This document shows, in pieces, positions 24,608 to 34,962 of a stretch of DNA of 64,000 nt. The notes beneath the pieces were generated by a model, which saw only the letters and a list, made by a program, of their open reading frames with translations, did no database searches and had not been told where the DNA came from. The stretch is from NCBI GenBank assembly GCA_024704765.1, contig JAKMXF010000332.1, positions 664,018 through 728,017 of the forward strand, written 5' to 3'. The DNA is from Oopsacas minuta. Its lineage: Eukaryota > Porifera > Hexactinellida > Lyssacinosida > Leucopsacidae. Each line of letters opens with the position of its first letter. Positions within the stretch are counted from its first letter, which is position 1. A program made the translations under genes and the position numbers.

Positions 24608-24775
24608 CCTATTTTCCGTCTTGTAATGCTACTAGCGCGCTTCGCTATGCTAGGTCGCTGCGACTCAACTTAGTTCCTCAGGTTAGCTTATGTAATAAAC
24701 AGCTATACTTCTTTGCGATTTTGTCGCTACATTTTCGGGAATACTCGGCCCTAGCTGCCTTGAGGTGAAATTTCC
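24608..24775 (+). repeat. dispersed repeat shared with 48990-49060 (reverse)
   Basis: The segment TTTGTCGCTACATTTTCGG, followed by AATACTCGGCCCTAGCTGCC, matches TTTGTCGCTACGCAACAGA followed by AATACTCGGCACTGCGTGCC on the minus strand at 48990-49035. It is a repeat of unknown class. The short ORF through it has no recognised function. Confidence 0.4.
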
Positions 24776-25709
24776 CGAAAAATTAAATATTGCATTATCC
24801 ATGGTCCATCCACATTCCATTAATGGCTTTCTATGCTAATACTGGAGCTGTTACTTTACATTTGGTCAGCAATCTCGCCACTTTGTGCCTTGAGTATTAT
24901 GAAATCTCAAAAATTTCGAACTTTGATAAATTTGTAATTTTTGTACAATCATGTTGACGTAATAATTCCATAAGGTTTTACATTTAGTTAAAGTCATGAC
25001 GTCAAGGCATTTAACACAATGAGGGTTCCTGTGATTCAAATTTTAAACTTATATCATCTATATTCGCAGAGCAGTGGTTAATGTGATTTTCGAAATCCAA
25101 AAAGGTGACAAGGACATCCTAATTTCTTAGATATGCACTTGTGTTCGAGTCAGGCTAAAATACGCCTGTATATCATAAATTTGCAATGAAGTACATGGGT
25201 TTATCTCCAAATTTTATATTTTTCAAGCTATCTACTTTACAAGGATTAGATGTGCCTTAAAATTTTGTTTTTGGGATGATGCCATTTATCCAAATTCTGT
25301 ATATCTCCTTTGATTTAGCTATCTTTCCCCATTAGTAGTCACTTGGCTGGCCAGTGTTGTTTGATTTTAATCACTATTTTTATTTCAACTGATTTAAACC
25401 GTAATGTACAATTAATATTGATGCTAGTCGGTAATGCTTACACGGATACACATGGTAAATGAACATCTTGGCTATGAGAACCATATTCTGGGAAATGGTT
25501 CTTCTATCCTAACTATTTATGTATTTCAATACGATAAATATGCGAATACAACCCCGACAAGCCCTGAATGAATATACCATTAGATTTCTGACTCAGGATT
25601 TAGTTTGATGCAATACTTTGTTTGCTAGTTAGTCCAATCAAACCTACATTACCAAGATTGCTAAAGTCCGGAGCTATATCAGAATGTATTTTTCCGTTAA
25701 TATAAGTTA

Positions 25710-25880
25710 CAGTAGTACCCTCTTAACACGAACACGAACGGACTATCAAAATTTGTCCGCCTTATCTCTGGAGTTCTTATCAATGGGAATATTATCATTT
25801 AAATTACCATTGTACGGACCTGACTTTTTTATTTGCATATTTGTTCGTATGTCCGGAATTATGGATTAGTGGTGTTCCAC
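25710..25880 (+). repeat. pogo-like left end
   Basis: TA followed by CAGTAGTACCCTCTTAACAC, and then repeated ACACGAAC/GGACnTnTC motifs (CGAACGGAC, GTACGGACC), matches the layout of pogo/Tigger-type ends elsewhere in the window. No matching right end was found. Confidence 0.35.
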
Positions 25881-26872
25881 ATTAAGATAAAGTTGTGGAA
25901 AATTCCTTCTTGTTCATCTTTTAGGCAAAATCATTCAATTTTACAATGCAATTTTCAACTCTATTCATGCTTATTAGACATTGTATTCGTTAGAGGATTA
26001 GAATAGTATTTTGTACATTATATCTAAGAACCTGGTATTGACAATTTGAAATGATCAAAATATTCAAATCTGTTTTACTTGAAAACATCCGATTTAAATA
26101 TCTGATATTTTTAATTATTTAAAAAATCATGATATTATGCTGCTTGACCCGTCTCTTTCAATACTATTTTATGATACCGCTACTTATCAATTCTTACCTA
26201 GTGTCGAAATCGAAATTTTTTTGACACCATGTTATTTTGTCCGATCGTTTTTTTTGTCGTCAAGTCTGTGTTAATATTCATTATTCGAAATTCCCATCTA
26301 CGATAATCGGATTACTTTGTCTTTTGGCTTCGGGTTTTGCCCATCGGGGATGTAAACAATTGAGTATCTATTTTACTTATTTTGTCCTATTGTATACGTA
26401 TATATTCGTGATTGATCAAAATACTGGATTAGTAGATGACCTTATTACTAGAAAATAATATGCACCCTTCGTCGTCATTGTCAATCGGTGTATATTCAAT
26501 GATCCTTTCTATAAGTATTTTTGCATAATGGATTGTTTTGTCTATCGTGTTATTTTGATTTTTGGTAGTGGAATCAACTGGACTAAATACAACGATTTCA
26601 ACTGTATATGTGAACAAATTTTATTATCCCAATGTACAACACCTAAATATTTTCTTCTGGACACGTTGTTCTTTTAGAATTATCCATTAACATTCTCTCT
26701 CTGATTTGTTAGTTGATTTTTCCTACCTAATGAGCAATTTTTGTGCCAACATGAATGGCCACACTTTATTATCTGTGCAAACTTGAGCCGATCCTCGTGT
26801 TCAAATTATACATCAACGCGAAACAAAGGACAGAAATCTAAATAAGAACACGACACAAACAAAAGATCTGTT

Positions 26873-27096
26873 GCGTAGGATTTTGACCCGCGTAGGATTT
26901 TGACCCGCAATACAAAATCCTAATAGCATATCCATGGTGCGGGTCAAAATCCTACGATCTAATATATGCGTAGGATTTTGACCCGCATCAAAATGTATTA
27001 CACCTATTACAGCCGTAGGATTTTGACCCGCATATAATATATTATTGTCATAGGATTTTGACCCGCATATAATGTATTATTGTCGTACGATTTTGA
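26873..27096. repeat. subterminal iterons of the Ginger-like element
   Basis: The 18-bp motif CGTAGGATTTTGACCCGC occurs seven times in the left 230 bp: near 26874, 26892, 26938 (reverse), 26969, 27013, 27051 (one change) and 27083 (diverged). The right end has only two tandem copies (about 32753-32788). These are probable transposase-binding sites, unequally distributed between the two ends. Confidence 0.85.
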
Positions 27097-27993
27097 CTCT
27101 AAAGTAATCTTACTTCTCTTTCATTTGACTTTTTCGAATTCCATACACTTTCATTACGTAATTACCACTAAATGTACGTAATGTAATTCAACTTTAGACT
27201 AGCTATACTTATACGTAACTGAATAAATAAGTCAATTTAGAGTTGGATTCTAGATAGTGGTGAATTTGTTTGATAACATGTAAACTATGTTCCCATTACA
27301 TATTACAAATTTACAATATGTATAATCATCCAAAATGCCAAAAATGGACAGTATACGTATATACATATTTTATATTAATATTACTTGGACAGGAGGTGGT
27401 AGGTATTTGATAATTGTGTTTAGTAACTCATAATAAATAATATAATTTAACATGTCAATCTATATAATGCAATATATTCTATCAAATAACAAGAATTTTA
27501 CAAGCATTAGCATGATAATGAATATTCGGAATATCTTAAGTACGAATTGTAGGCGATTTCATCTTTACCCATTTCTCTATACTTCCTAACAAGCTTTAAG
27601 GAATATACCACTGAAATATGTTCATCTATTGGACAAGCGTAGACTATGCATTTGTTACGGAGTCTTGGTATAATGTTGATACACATATAGAGTTGAGGTG
27701 AAAACCGCGAGCCTCTGGCACGCTGCATACTCCTGGAAAACACTAGATTTCTATAAACAAAACAAGTCAGCTGCGGTGGCCTCCTCCTTCCCCTTACAGC
27801 CACCCCCTAACGCTAAACGTCTAACGTTAACCTCACCTTGTTTATTTGTGCAGTGTTGGAGCGAGTTTGATGTGATTGCGATCACACCAAATTCGATTCT
27901 AAACTGCAACATAAACGAATACGTACAATAAATCGTAATTTAACAGACAGGCGAGGAGCTAACGGACCCCGAACGGCCACAGACAAGGAGACA

Positions 27994-28173
27994 TTAAAAA
28001 ATAAAAAATAGATAAGAAACTCGCTTGTATCTGATTCCATGCTGTATTTCGTCTCGGCGTAGACTCGTCAGTTGCGCTGCCTTTCTCGCATTATACTTAG
28101 ATGGTAGAGTGATGATATTCGCCACTGAGGATGTGCTGTTGCAAGTCGCATTTCCATTATCTGGGCTCACCAT
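27994..28173 (-). CDS. small unassigned ORF in the Ginger-like element
   Basis: A 59-codon frame starts at the ATG at 28173 (MVSPDNGNATCNSTSSVA), contains NARKAAQLTSLRRDEIQ and stops at 27994. The frame stays open upstream to a TTATTCAG acceptor-like site near 28190, so it could be an exon instead. Composition looks protein-like, but I recognise no family. It lies downstream of the integrase-peptidase stop on the same strand. It could be an alternative 3' exon, part of a second small gene, or chance. Confidence 0.3.
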   Translation of the reverse strand: MVSPDNGNATCNSTSSVANIITLPSKYNARKAAQLTSLRRDEIQHGIRYKRVSYLFFIF

Positions 28174-28284
28174 GATAGGGATTGCGTTGCCTGAATAACC
28201 TCAGGCAGAGGTCCCCACAAGGTTCGATGTACTTTGCCTTTGAGCGCTTTCGGATGATGGAAAAGAGTCGTGAATCGCTAAGAA

Positions 28285-29543
28285 TTAGTCAGAAGAGTGC
28301 AAGAGGTAGAATACAGTATTGAGTGATCCGATGAAAGTGTCACAGTCCCAAAGTTGGATAATTGGTTCTCTCATTCCGTCATATTTATAGAATTGCCCGT
28401 TTTGGTAAAGGATTGAATAGAAGTGTCTATTACTCAATATGCTAAAGCCAGCAAGTTGGTAGTGAAGTGTCCGTTGGTTGTGACTGATGGTGAAGTGTTT
28501 GTCAATATCACTTGCAAAAATGTCTGGCAATTCGGGTAGATGTCCGATTTCAATTGTTAACATGACAGGTATTGACTTGAATTGACCAGATATCCTCTCT
28601 AAGAAAGCAGTAGTTGATCCACAAGACTTGCATTTAATAGGAACGAGACTTCGATTAACAGATGATTCCAGGTTTGTAATAACGCCTCCTATATTACTAA
28701 TCATGGATTGTGTCTCAAAGATATTGGTGCATTGGTGGCATTGGAAGATAGTGAAATATTTGTCGTTACACAAATCTTCTGTTCGTAAATATTTGATGAT
28801 GTTACCCTCTGATCCAAAGAAATCATAAGACCGTATCAATCCTGAGGAATCATAAATAACTTCAAGCCCAATTTTAGTAGCAACATATTCTTGAAGTTTC
28901 TCAAATTCACAATTAGCAGCCAATTGGAATATGTAGTGGAATTCAGCTTCAATATGTGTACTTCCGATTAACTTCAGTGAGTCTATGATGGTTGCTTTAT
29001 TCGAACTAAGAATAGCCAATATATTGTCGATAGAACAGGTGTTAGATTGCACGATGTTGTTATACTCTCCTCCCCATTTAGGATATGGGATAAGATCTGA
29101 TGCATTTTGTATAGATTGTTCTGGTATTTCAATGATCTCATGAACTTGCTCAGTTGGGAATATTAACTCAATTATTACTGGTAATAGAACAGCAATCGGA
29201 TAGTCAAGATCTCTTCGTGTCTCTTCAGGTATTTCAGTAGGATAGGAGGAACGATATTCTGCGTACCAATTACCGGCTGATACAGCAAGTTTCTCCTTAA
29301 TCTCAAAATTTAGTTCGTTGGGTGGATGGTAAGAATATAGTAAATTCAATGAAGTTAGAGATGCAGCTTTTGTAGCGAGTTTCTCATGTAGTTGGGTTAA
29401 GTATGTGTTATTGACAAGAGCTGATAGTATTCGAGGTTTCAATTGAAGTAGCTCAGAATCGATATTTTCATAGATTGAGTGTTATTGCGGTGTTTCAAAT
29501 GTTTCTTCCATGGTATCCAGGTTCAATATATCATCCAAAGAAT
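28285..29543 (-). CDS. USP-like ubiquitin peptidase domain (last exon of the Ginger-like gene)
   Basis: After the ATTTAG acceptor near 29545 this exon encodes an acidic linker (DSLDDILNLDTMEE), one in-frame TAA, and then 385 uninterrupted codons from 29442. A Cys box NTCSIDNILAIL (Cys136 of the open part) and a His box RHFYSILYQNGQFYKYDGM (His340, Asp355) match the ubiquitin-specific protease (C19) layout. Two CxxC pairs (CHQC, CKSC) sit where the USP zinc ribbon lies. A domain of this kind would cleave ubiquitin or a related modifier. Why a transposase carries it is unknown; protecting the protein from degradation is one guess. Assignment is by motif only. Confidence 0.7.
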
Positions 29544-31894
29544 CTAAATACAAATAAATATGTGAAATGTAGGATTGCTATTACGTATTAATCGAATCAA
29601 TACAGAACACAACTAGTTTATATGTACTTAATCATGGGCTGAGTCAATTAGTTATAGTTCAGTACAATATTGTCTCGCTAATATATTTACCGCTAGAAGG
29701 GAATTTGCAAGATCTTTTGGGCTTCTTTGATTTGCCTGTCTTCGTTCGAACCTGCCGTTTTTCGTTCATGCGAGAATGATATTTTCTTGATAGATGGATA
29801 GGTAATTTTGTTGTTTTGCTATCTGGGTCTTTGCGAGCAATTAGGTGGCTTGGTTTAACTTCCTCTATCGTATATGGTCCTAAATATTTCTTTGCATCTT
29901 TTGTTCCTGGGAGTCGCTTGGCTTTCTTTATATTATGTACAAGTACCTCATCTCCTTCCACAAATTCTGATCTAAAGTTTACACTATGATTATACAAAGA
30001 AAATAATGTGCCAATTACGTACAGTTTGTAATGATGCTAATTATATAACTAAAGTAAGTGTTTTGGAATTTAAGAATTCATATAATTGAGGAAACAATAA
30101 ATTAGTTCCGATTCAAGATTATTTCATATTTATCTGAATATATAACAGTCAGTGAATTTAATTTAATTTTAGTAAGAGATGATGTATGAAATTCCAACAT
30201 GTTACATCACAACAAGAATGTGTTTCGTTATTGCTTGCCTGTTGTGTTTAACTTTGCTGTCATATGTTTTCTTTTGAACTTTCCGACCAGCCTTGATGTT
30301 TTCAATAGCAGTCATCCTGTCAGCTTTACGTGTGGAAGAAAGATTTTCTATCCATTCGTTATCAATTATAGGAAAGTCAAATGGGCGTGGTTCGTTTGCA
30401 TCCATTTGAATATTCTCATCTTCTGATACTTCTGCCTCTGAGATATCAGCTTCGGTTAGTAATCCGGGGTTAGTTGGAGAAGTGATAAGATTGAGAAGGT
30501 TAGATGAATCAAAGTCTCTCCCAAACATGAGATAGAAGGGTGTGTAGCTTGTAGAGATTTTGATTTGAGTATTTGCTGCTAGTACTGCTGTCTGTAATTT
30601 CTCTGTCCATTCAGCGTCCCCATCAGATTGCATCTTGTTGATTTTTCTATTTGTAAAAAGTGTTAATTGATTCAAAGCTATCTAATTATAAACGACGTGT
30701 ATTAAACGTATGTAAGGCTTAGAATAGGTATATATTTATATTTAGCATCAATACTCACGTTTTCAATATTTTGTTGTGTGACTCAACAAGTCCGTTACTT
30801 TGTGGGTGGTATGCTGTGGTTCTTCTGGTGTTGATATTTATCTTCTTGTGAAATTCCTGAAATTCCTATTTTGAAAGTAAATAAGAGAACAATGACAATC
30901 TACTACGCGCATGTATTTAGTCTTGTACAACAATAGTAAGAAAGATAAAACGATTAATAAGGTAAATTTTCCTCCCGAAGTTAGTAGCATTAATTCGTAA
31001 ATTCTTATTTATTAGTATTTAACATAAATTAAAATCCAATTTTCCACACGGTTTCTTAAATATGGCCATCAGGACGCATAATTTCCTACCAGGGTATATA
31101 TTGAAGCAATGCGTTGACAATTGACAATGCAACTTGTTACGTACGTATATCCAATATAGTAAGTCGCATTGTGTATCAGGAATAATTTACTTGGTGTATT
31201 TACAATTACTAATCTCGAGTATGTAAAAATATGAGTTACCTTGCTTGAGAATTCTGTTCCCTGATCATGTTGGAGGATGTTAGGCACACCGAATGAGAGA
31301 TAAATTTCCTGTAAACAATCCAATATTTCTTTAGATGTTTTAGTCTTGAGTGGTCGGGCAATTACAAATTTACTCAGGTAGCACACGATGACAAGAATGT
31401 GCTGAAATCCAAGTACAGTGCGAGACATATTACATATGAGATCAATTCCACAATGACACCATGGTTCTTCAGGAGGAGGAATAGGTTGAAGCTCTCGTTG
31501 TGGCTGAGGAGGTAGAGCAGCAGAGGTTTGACAGTCATGGCAAGTTCGGATCTAGAACGGGAAATGATTTAATTGTCAGTTTGCAGTCCAGTCTAATGTA
31601 ATTTGCTACGTCCCAGATGTCCCACTAAATTAGCATTCCGTCCCGCTTTTTCTTCACTCAGGTTGGCAAATATGTTTATGTGAAATACTCCCACTACCTA
31701 TCCCAATTACTAACTACCGCAAGGATCATTAGTTGTTAGATACATGATTGGTTGGTTGTACCGCACAAATAGATTTCCATATGATAAAATTGTATACCGG
31801 TATACTAAATATCATCAGATCGCACAAATAAAGGTGTATACAGTAGAATAATTACAAGGTGAATAACCTCAAACTATAGAATACATCCTGTTCT

Positions 31895-31997
31895 CAGACT
31901 TACCAACCCCTTTTGCAAATTTCCCTGGATTATCGTTGCTAAATCCCTGGATTTCAAAATTTGTAATCCAGATATCCCTGGAGGGTTGGTAAGTCTG
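31895..31997. mobile_element. 103-bp MITE in an intron of the Ginger-like gene
   Basis: Perfect 15-bp inverted ends CAGACTTACCAACCC/GGGTTGGTAAGTCTG bound a body of repeated CCCTGGAT motifs. TGTTCT flanks both ends, and the flanks agree at 7 of 8 positions if shifted by one base. This fits a small hAT-type element that inserted into the intron between exons 2 and 3 of the host transposon. Confidence 0.75.
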
Positions 31998-32344
31998 TGT
32001 TCTCAGCCACATTTTCTTGGAAAATCATATATGAAAGAAATACGTAATTTAGTAACTCACGTAGGATCCAACATCATTGTATATACCATTCCAATCATAT
32101 TTGTTTCGGATTCCATCAATGGTAGTGTTGATTCCAGGATGAGTGACATTGTGATAGAATTCGATAATGTTGTCAATTTCTGAGACTAGTGGAATCTCCA
32201 AGTATTTCACACAGCCATTCTTCTTTCTGAAAATCTACAAGAAAATTATTCTAGTTAAACGCAGAGGTTATAGGTAGCATTGAGGGGCAGAGGAGCCCCC
32301 TAGCGTATTCGCCCTTCTCATCTCCCTATTGTACGCAAATTTAA

Positions 32345-32390
32345 TGAGGCAACTACATATCTGCCTCCTCGCAGCTATGTAGTTGCCTCA
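32345..32390. repeat. perfect 15-bp hairpin in intron 1 of the Ginger-like gene
   Basis: TGAGGCAACTACATA (32345-32359) pairs perfectly with TATGTAGTTGCCTCA (32376-32390) across a 16-nt loop. It lies between the first two exons of the transposase. Function is unknown. Confidence 0.7.
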
Positions 32391-33474
32391 AGATTTCTAA
32401 TTATGTCCCGGAAATAAGTATAAATCAAAAATATCATTCAGGAATATACCTTCATTAGCTTATTCTCTTGAAAGTAAATCCCCTTGCACTTTCTGACAAA
32501 ATTCTTCTTTCTGTAGCGATCACTCTTGATTTCTGGTGGGATAATATTCGTCTGGAGGTATCCACGAATTACTTCATGCTCTGTCGCATCCATAATGAAA
32601 AATGCCAAAAGTAAATATAAGTGTTTGATGTTGAAATCTAGAAACAAAGTAAAATGTTAGTGTGTGCATTTAGGAAGTCACACATGTATAAATACGAATA
32701 CTATGTGACTAGGGATGAAATGTTGATATTACTTGATTTGCAATTGCTACTTGCGGGTCAAAATCCTACGCGGGTCAAAATCCTACGCAACAGATCTCTA
32801 CAAAAATCCAAATTTTCTAATTTTGATATTTTCTTAATATCCGAGACAAGTGCCGAGATTACTATGCCAAAGCCTCGTTTTAGTTACAGTTCTACCTCAG
32901 AAGGCCATTAATTGTATTCTGAATGGATTATCGATATTTTCATATTAATTTTTTTATTTGTTTTATTCAAGTCTCGAAGTTCCGATTATATCTGGTACCG
33001 TGCCGATCACTACTCTAAGAAATCTAGCTGTTCAAATACTCTGCTAACCTGAGGCACTAAGCTCCGCGCAGCCACCTACAAGTGAAGTGCGCTTGTATAC
33101 ATCAATTTGACGGTAATTTCTTAGTACCAAGTCTGATTTCTTCGACTCAATTTGCAATCCTCTGGCCTGTTATGTTTGGGGACAGACCACTCCACACGCA
33201 AATGGCTTTTAGTTATGAGCCTCAACTAGTGAAGCGATGTGTCAAGCTTAGCACCCTCAAATTGATGAATGATTAGGAGTGTATGGAGGCACGAATATTT
33301 TTTCCAATCAGGATAATATTCTGCTAACATTTCACCCTCTAAATTACTCCTAATACTTGCTCATATTATTTATCTCCTGGTTCAAGATTTCAAACTCTTG
33401 TATGTACCATATAAAATTGTACGCACAACAAAAATCTAATATGATTTTCGGGATTTTATTTATGATTTCTCTAG

Positions 33475-33699
33475 GTATATGCAACAGATTCTATTATTGC
33501 AACATTGATGACATGTACAAGATCTGTGTATCCTTGGGATATTGTTGTAACGCGGAAGAACTCTTGTATTTTCTTCGATAAAAGAGATAAGTCTAATTTT
33601 GATATGGTTACTGTTAATGAAAACTCCAGTGACCCACCTCAGGATTTCTTTAACCTGTCAAGTGAAGCCACTCTCATTGACAAATATTTTTCACAACAG
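33475..33699 (+). CDS. EIF3D: eIF3d internal exon (about human residues 245-326), cap-binding region
   Basis: This is a 75-codon phase-0 exon, after a TTTCTCTAG acceptor and before a GTTTAC donor. It encodes the start of the eIF3d cap-binding domain: VYATDSIIATLMTCTRSVYP aligns with human residues from 245 onward, FFDKRDKSNFDMVTV with FFDKRDNSDFDLLTV, and SSEATLIDKYFSQQ with the human helix ending at residue 326. Residues matching human D249, V262 and Y263 are kept. T317 is kept, but N320 and H321 are Asp and Lys, and the loop just before that helix is six residues shorter. Downstream is an 8.3-kb intron. The frame joins cleanly to both neighbouring exons. Confidence 0.92.
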
Positions 33700-34126
33700 G
33701 TTTACCTTTTTATTTTCAATATATGCTAGCTCCTTAATCATGCTACATCAGTCTTTAGTTAATACTGGCATATGTATGCATTATTTCATCATATTTTTCT
33801 TATTAATCCATATGTGTTGAAATAGATATTAAAAAGCATACTTCGCGCTAAATGACTGCCATTGTTCGGATAATTTGCATGTTTCCTAAACTGAGTGATA
33901 AAAGCCTCGGGTTGTGACGCAAGGTACTGGTAAAGTGGGACATCTCGAGTCTTAGCATATTGAATTAGACTGGCTTGCAAATATTAGGACAATGAGTCCT
34001 TTTGTAAATACGTGAAATTGGCACCATTGGTCCTCAATACGTGTCCTAGAAAGCGCGACGTCCCGCCAAAAACGGGACAGTTGATCACTAGAAGGATTAA
34101 GGTTTGTATATTGAATGTTGAGGATA

Positions 34127-34262
34127 TCTTGAGTAATACTAGTACTCTTTGCTCATTGACTTATTTATTCAAATGCATTTGTATTTACAAATTATTATGC
34201 CAAAATTTGTCAGTTAATACTACAGCCTTAACAATGGGCTGCCCAAGCGAATTCCATCTCAA
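34127..34262 (+). repeat. dispersed repeat, inverted partner at 41043-41178
   Basis: About 136 bp starting ATCTTGAGTAATACTAGTAC and ending near GGCTGCCCAAGCGAATTC recur in reverse at 41043-41178 with roughly 85-90% identity by eye. Both copies lie in eIF3d intron 2. The class is unknown. Confidence 0.65.
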
Positions 34263-34962
34263 TTTACGCTTATTATACAATCCCAACCACTATCTCGCCC
34301 ATTTCTGCCACTTAAGAATTGGTAAAACCAACCAATAGTTAGAATATACCTCTTTTAGAATCTATCAGTAGGACTCTATTGGTACTCTATTGGTAATTTG
34401 AAGATAGGATTTTTATTGGAGATCACATTCGAATGAATTACTCCTAATTTTGCTTTTTCCCCGATTTGATGTATTGTGCATCTCTATTCTAAATTATTTT
34501 AGAAAAGTTCCAAAATATTGTTTAGTAAGCATTTTCTGTTATAATATGCCATTATTTGATAGCTTGTATTTACATTTTGCCTCATTTCAGAGTTAATATA
34601 TGAAATGATCTCAATTTATGCATACAATTTGTCGTAATATAGGTTGCTCGTTCTTTAATTACTGTGGAAATCATTGATAACATATTTTATGAATATCAGA
34701 TTATAACTGAATATTCGTAAAAATTATCATCCAATCAGTATGGCATATTCACAATGTGGCAATATGGGGAAATAGGCATATTTTAAAGAATATATTTCAA
34801 TGCATTTTTCGAATGCTCCATGGTTCAATTACTAAGAAAATATCATGGCCAGCATTAGAAGCAGTTAGGAATCCTAACTACGCACAACTTTGTTATGTGT
34901 TTCTAATAATAGATATATATATATTTTCAAACCGCAAATTCCTATGCCCTAATGTATGTAAT

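Larger units (their letters stand above)
28285..32593 (-). pseudogene. Ginger-like integrase fused to USP-like cysteine peptidase, seven exons
   Basis: DDE integrase/transposase, minus strand. Exons, 5' to 3': 32593-32450, 32234-32061, 31551-31240, 30865-30759, 30681-30239, 29971-29691, 29543-28285. An H2C2 zinc finger is split between exon 2 (HNVTH) and exon 3 (CHDC). Catalytic residues are in CGIDLIC, QHDQGTEFSS and SNGLVESHNK, and exactly 35 residues separate the last two (DD35E). Exon 6 has the GPY/F module (EFVEGDEVLVHN, LGPYTIEE). The last exon encodes a peptidase-like domain. Exon 5 ends at a GC donor. Lesions: the exon 4/5 junction does not keep frame, and a TAA lies near 29480. Otherwise about 900 codons are open, so decay is recent. 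Confidence 0.85.
26869..32792 (-). mobile_element. complete Ginger-like DNA transposon, 5.9 kb
   Basis: Identical inverted ends begin TGTTGCGTAGGATTTTGACC at 26869 and, in reverse, at 32792. Both continue identically through a second copy of CGTAGGATTTTGACCCGC, for 42 bp in total. The 4-bp sequence GATC lies immediately outside both ends (26865-26868 and 32793-32796), as expected of an integrase-type target duplication. TG...CA termini, a 4-bp duplication and a retrovirus-like integrase with H2C2 and GPY/F domains are the known hallmarks of Ginger elements. Identical ends indicate a fairly recent insertion into eIF3d intron 1. The encoded gene (28285-32593) is spliced. Confidence 0.9.

Noticed and set aside
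26873-27096. CRISPR-like array (regularly repeated 18-bp motif)
   Set aside because: Spacing is irregular, one repeat is reversed and the motif recurs in the opposite transposon end. These are transposon iterons, and the genome is eukaryotic.
28040-28240. Possible snRNA or tRNA-like sequence in the Ginger-like element
   Set aside because: Short stretches resemble U1 snRNA or tRNA box elements on opposite strands, but neither the order nor the folding fits, and a protein-like frame explains the composition better.
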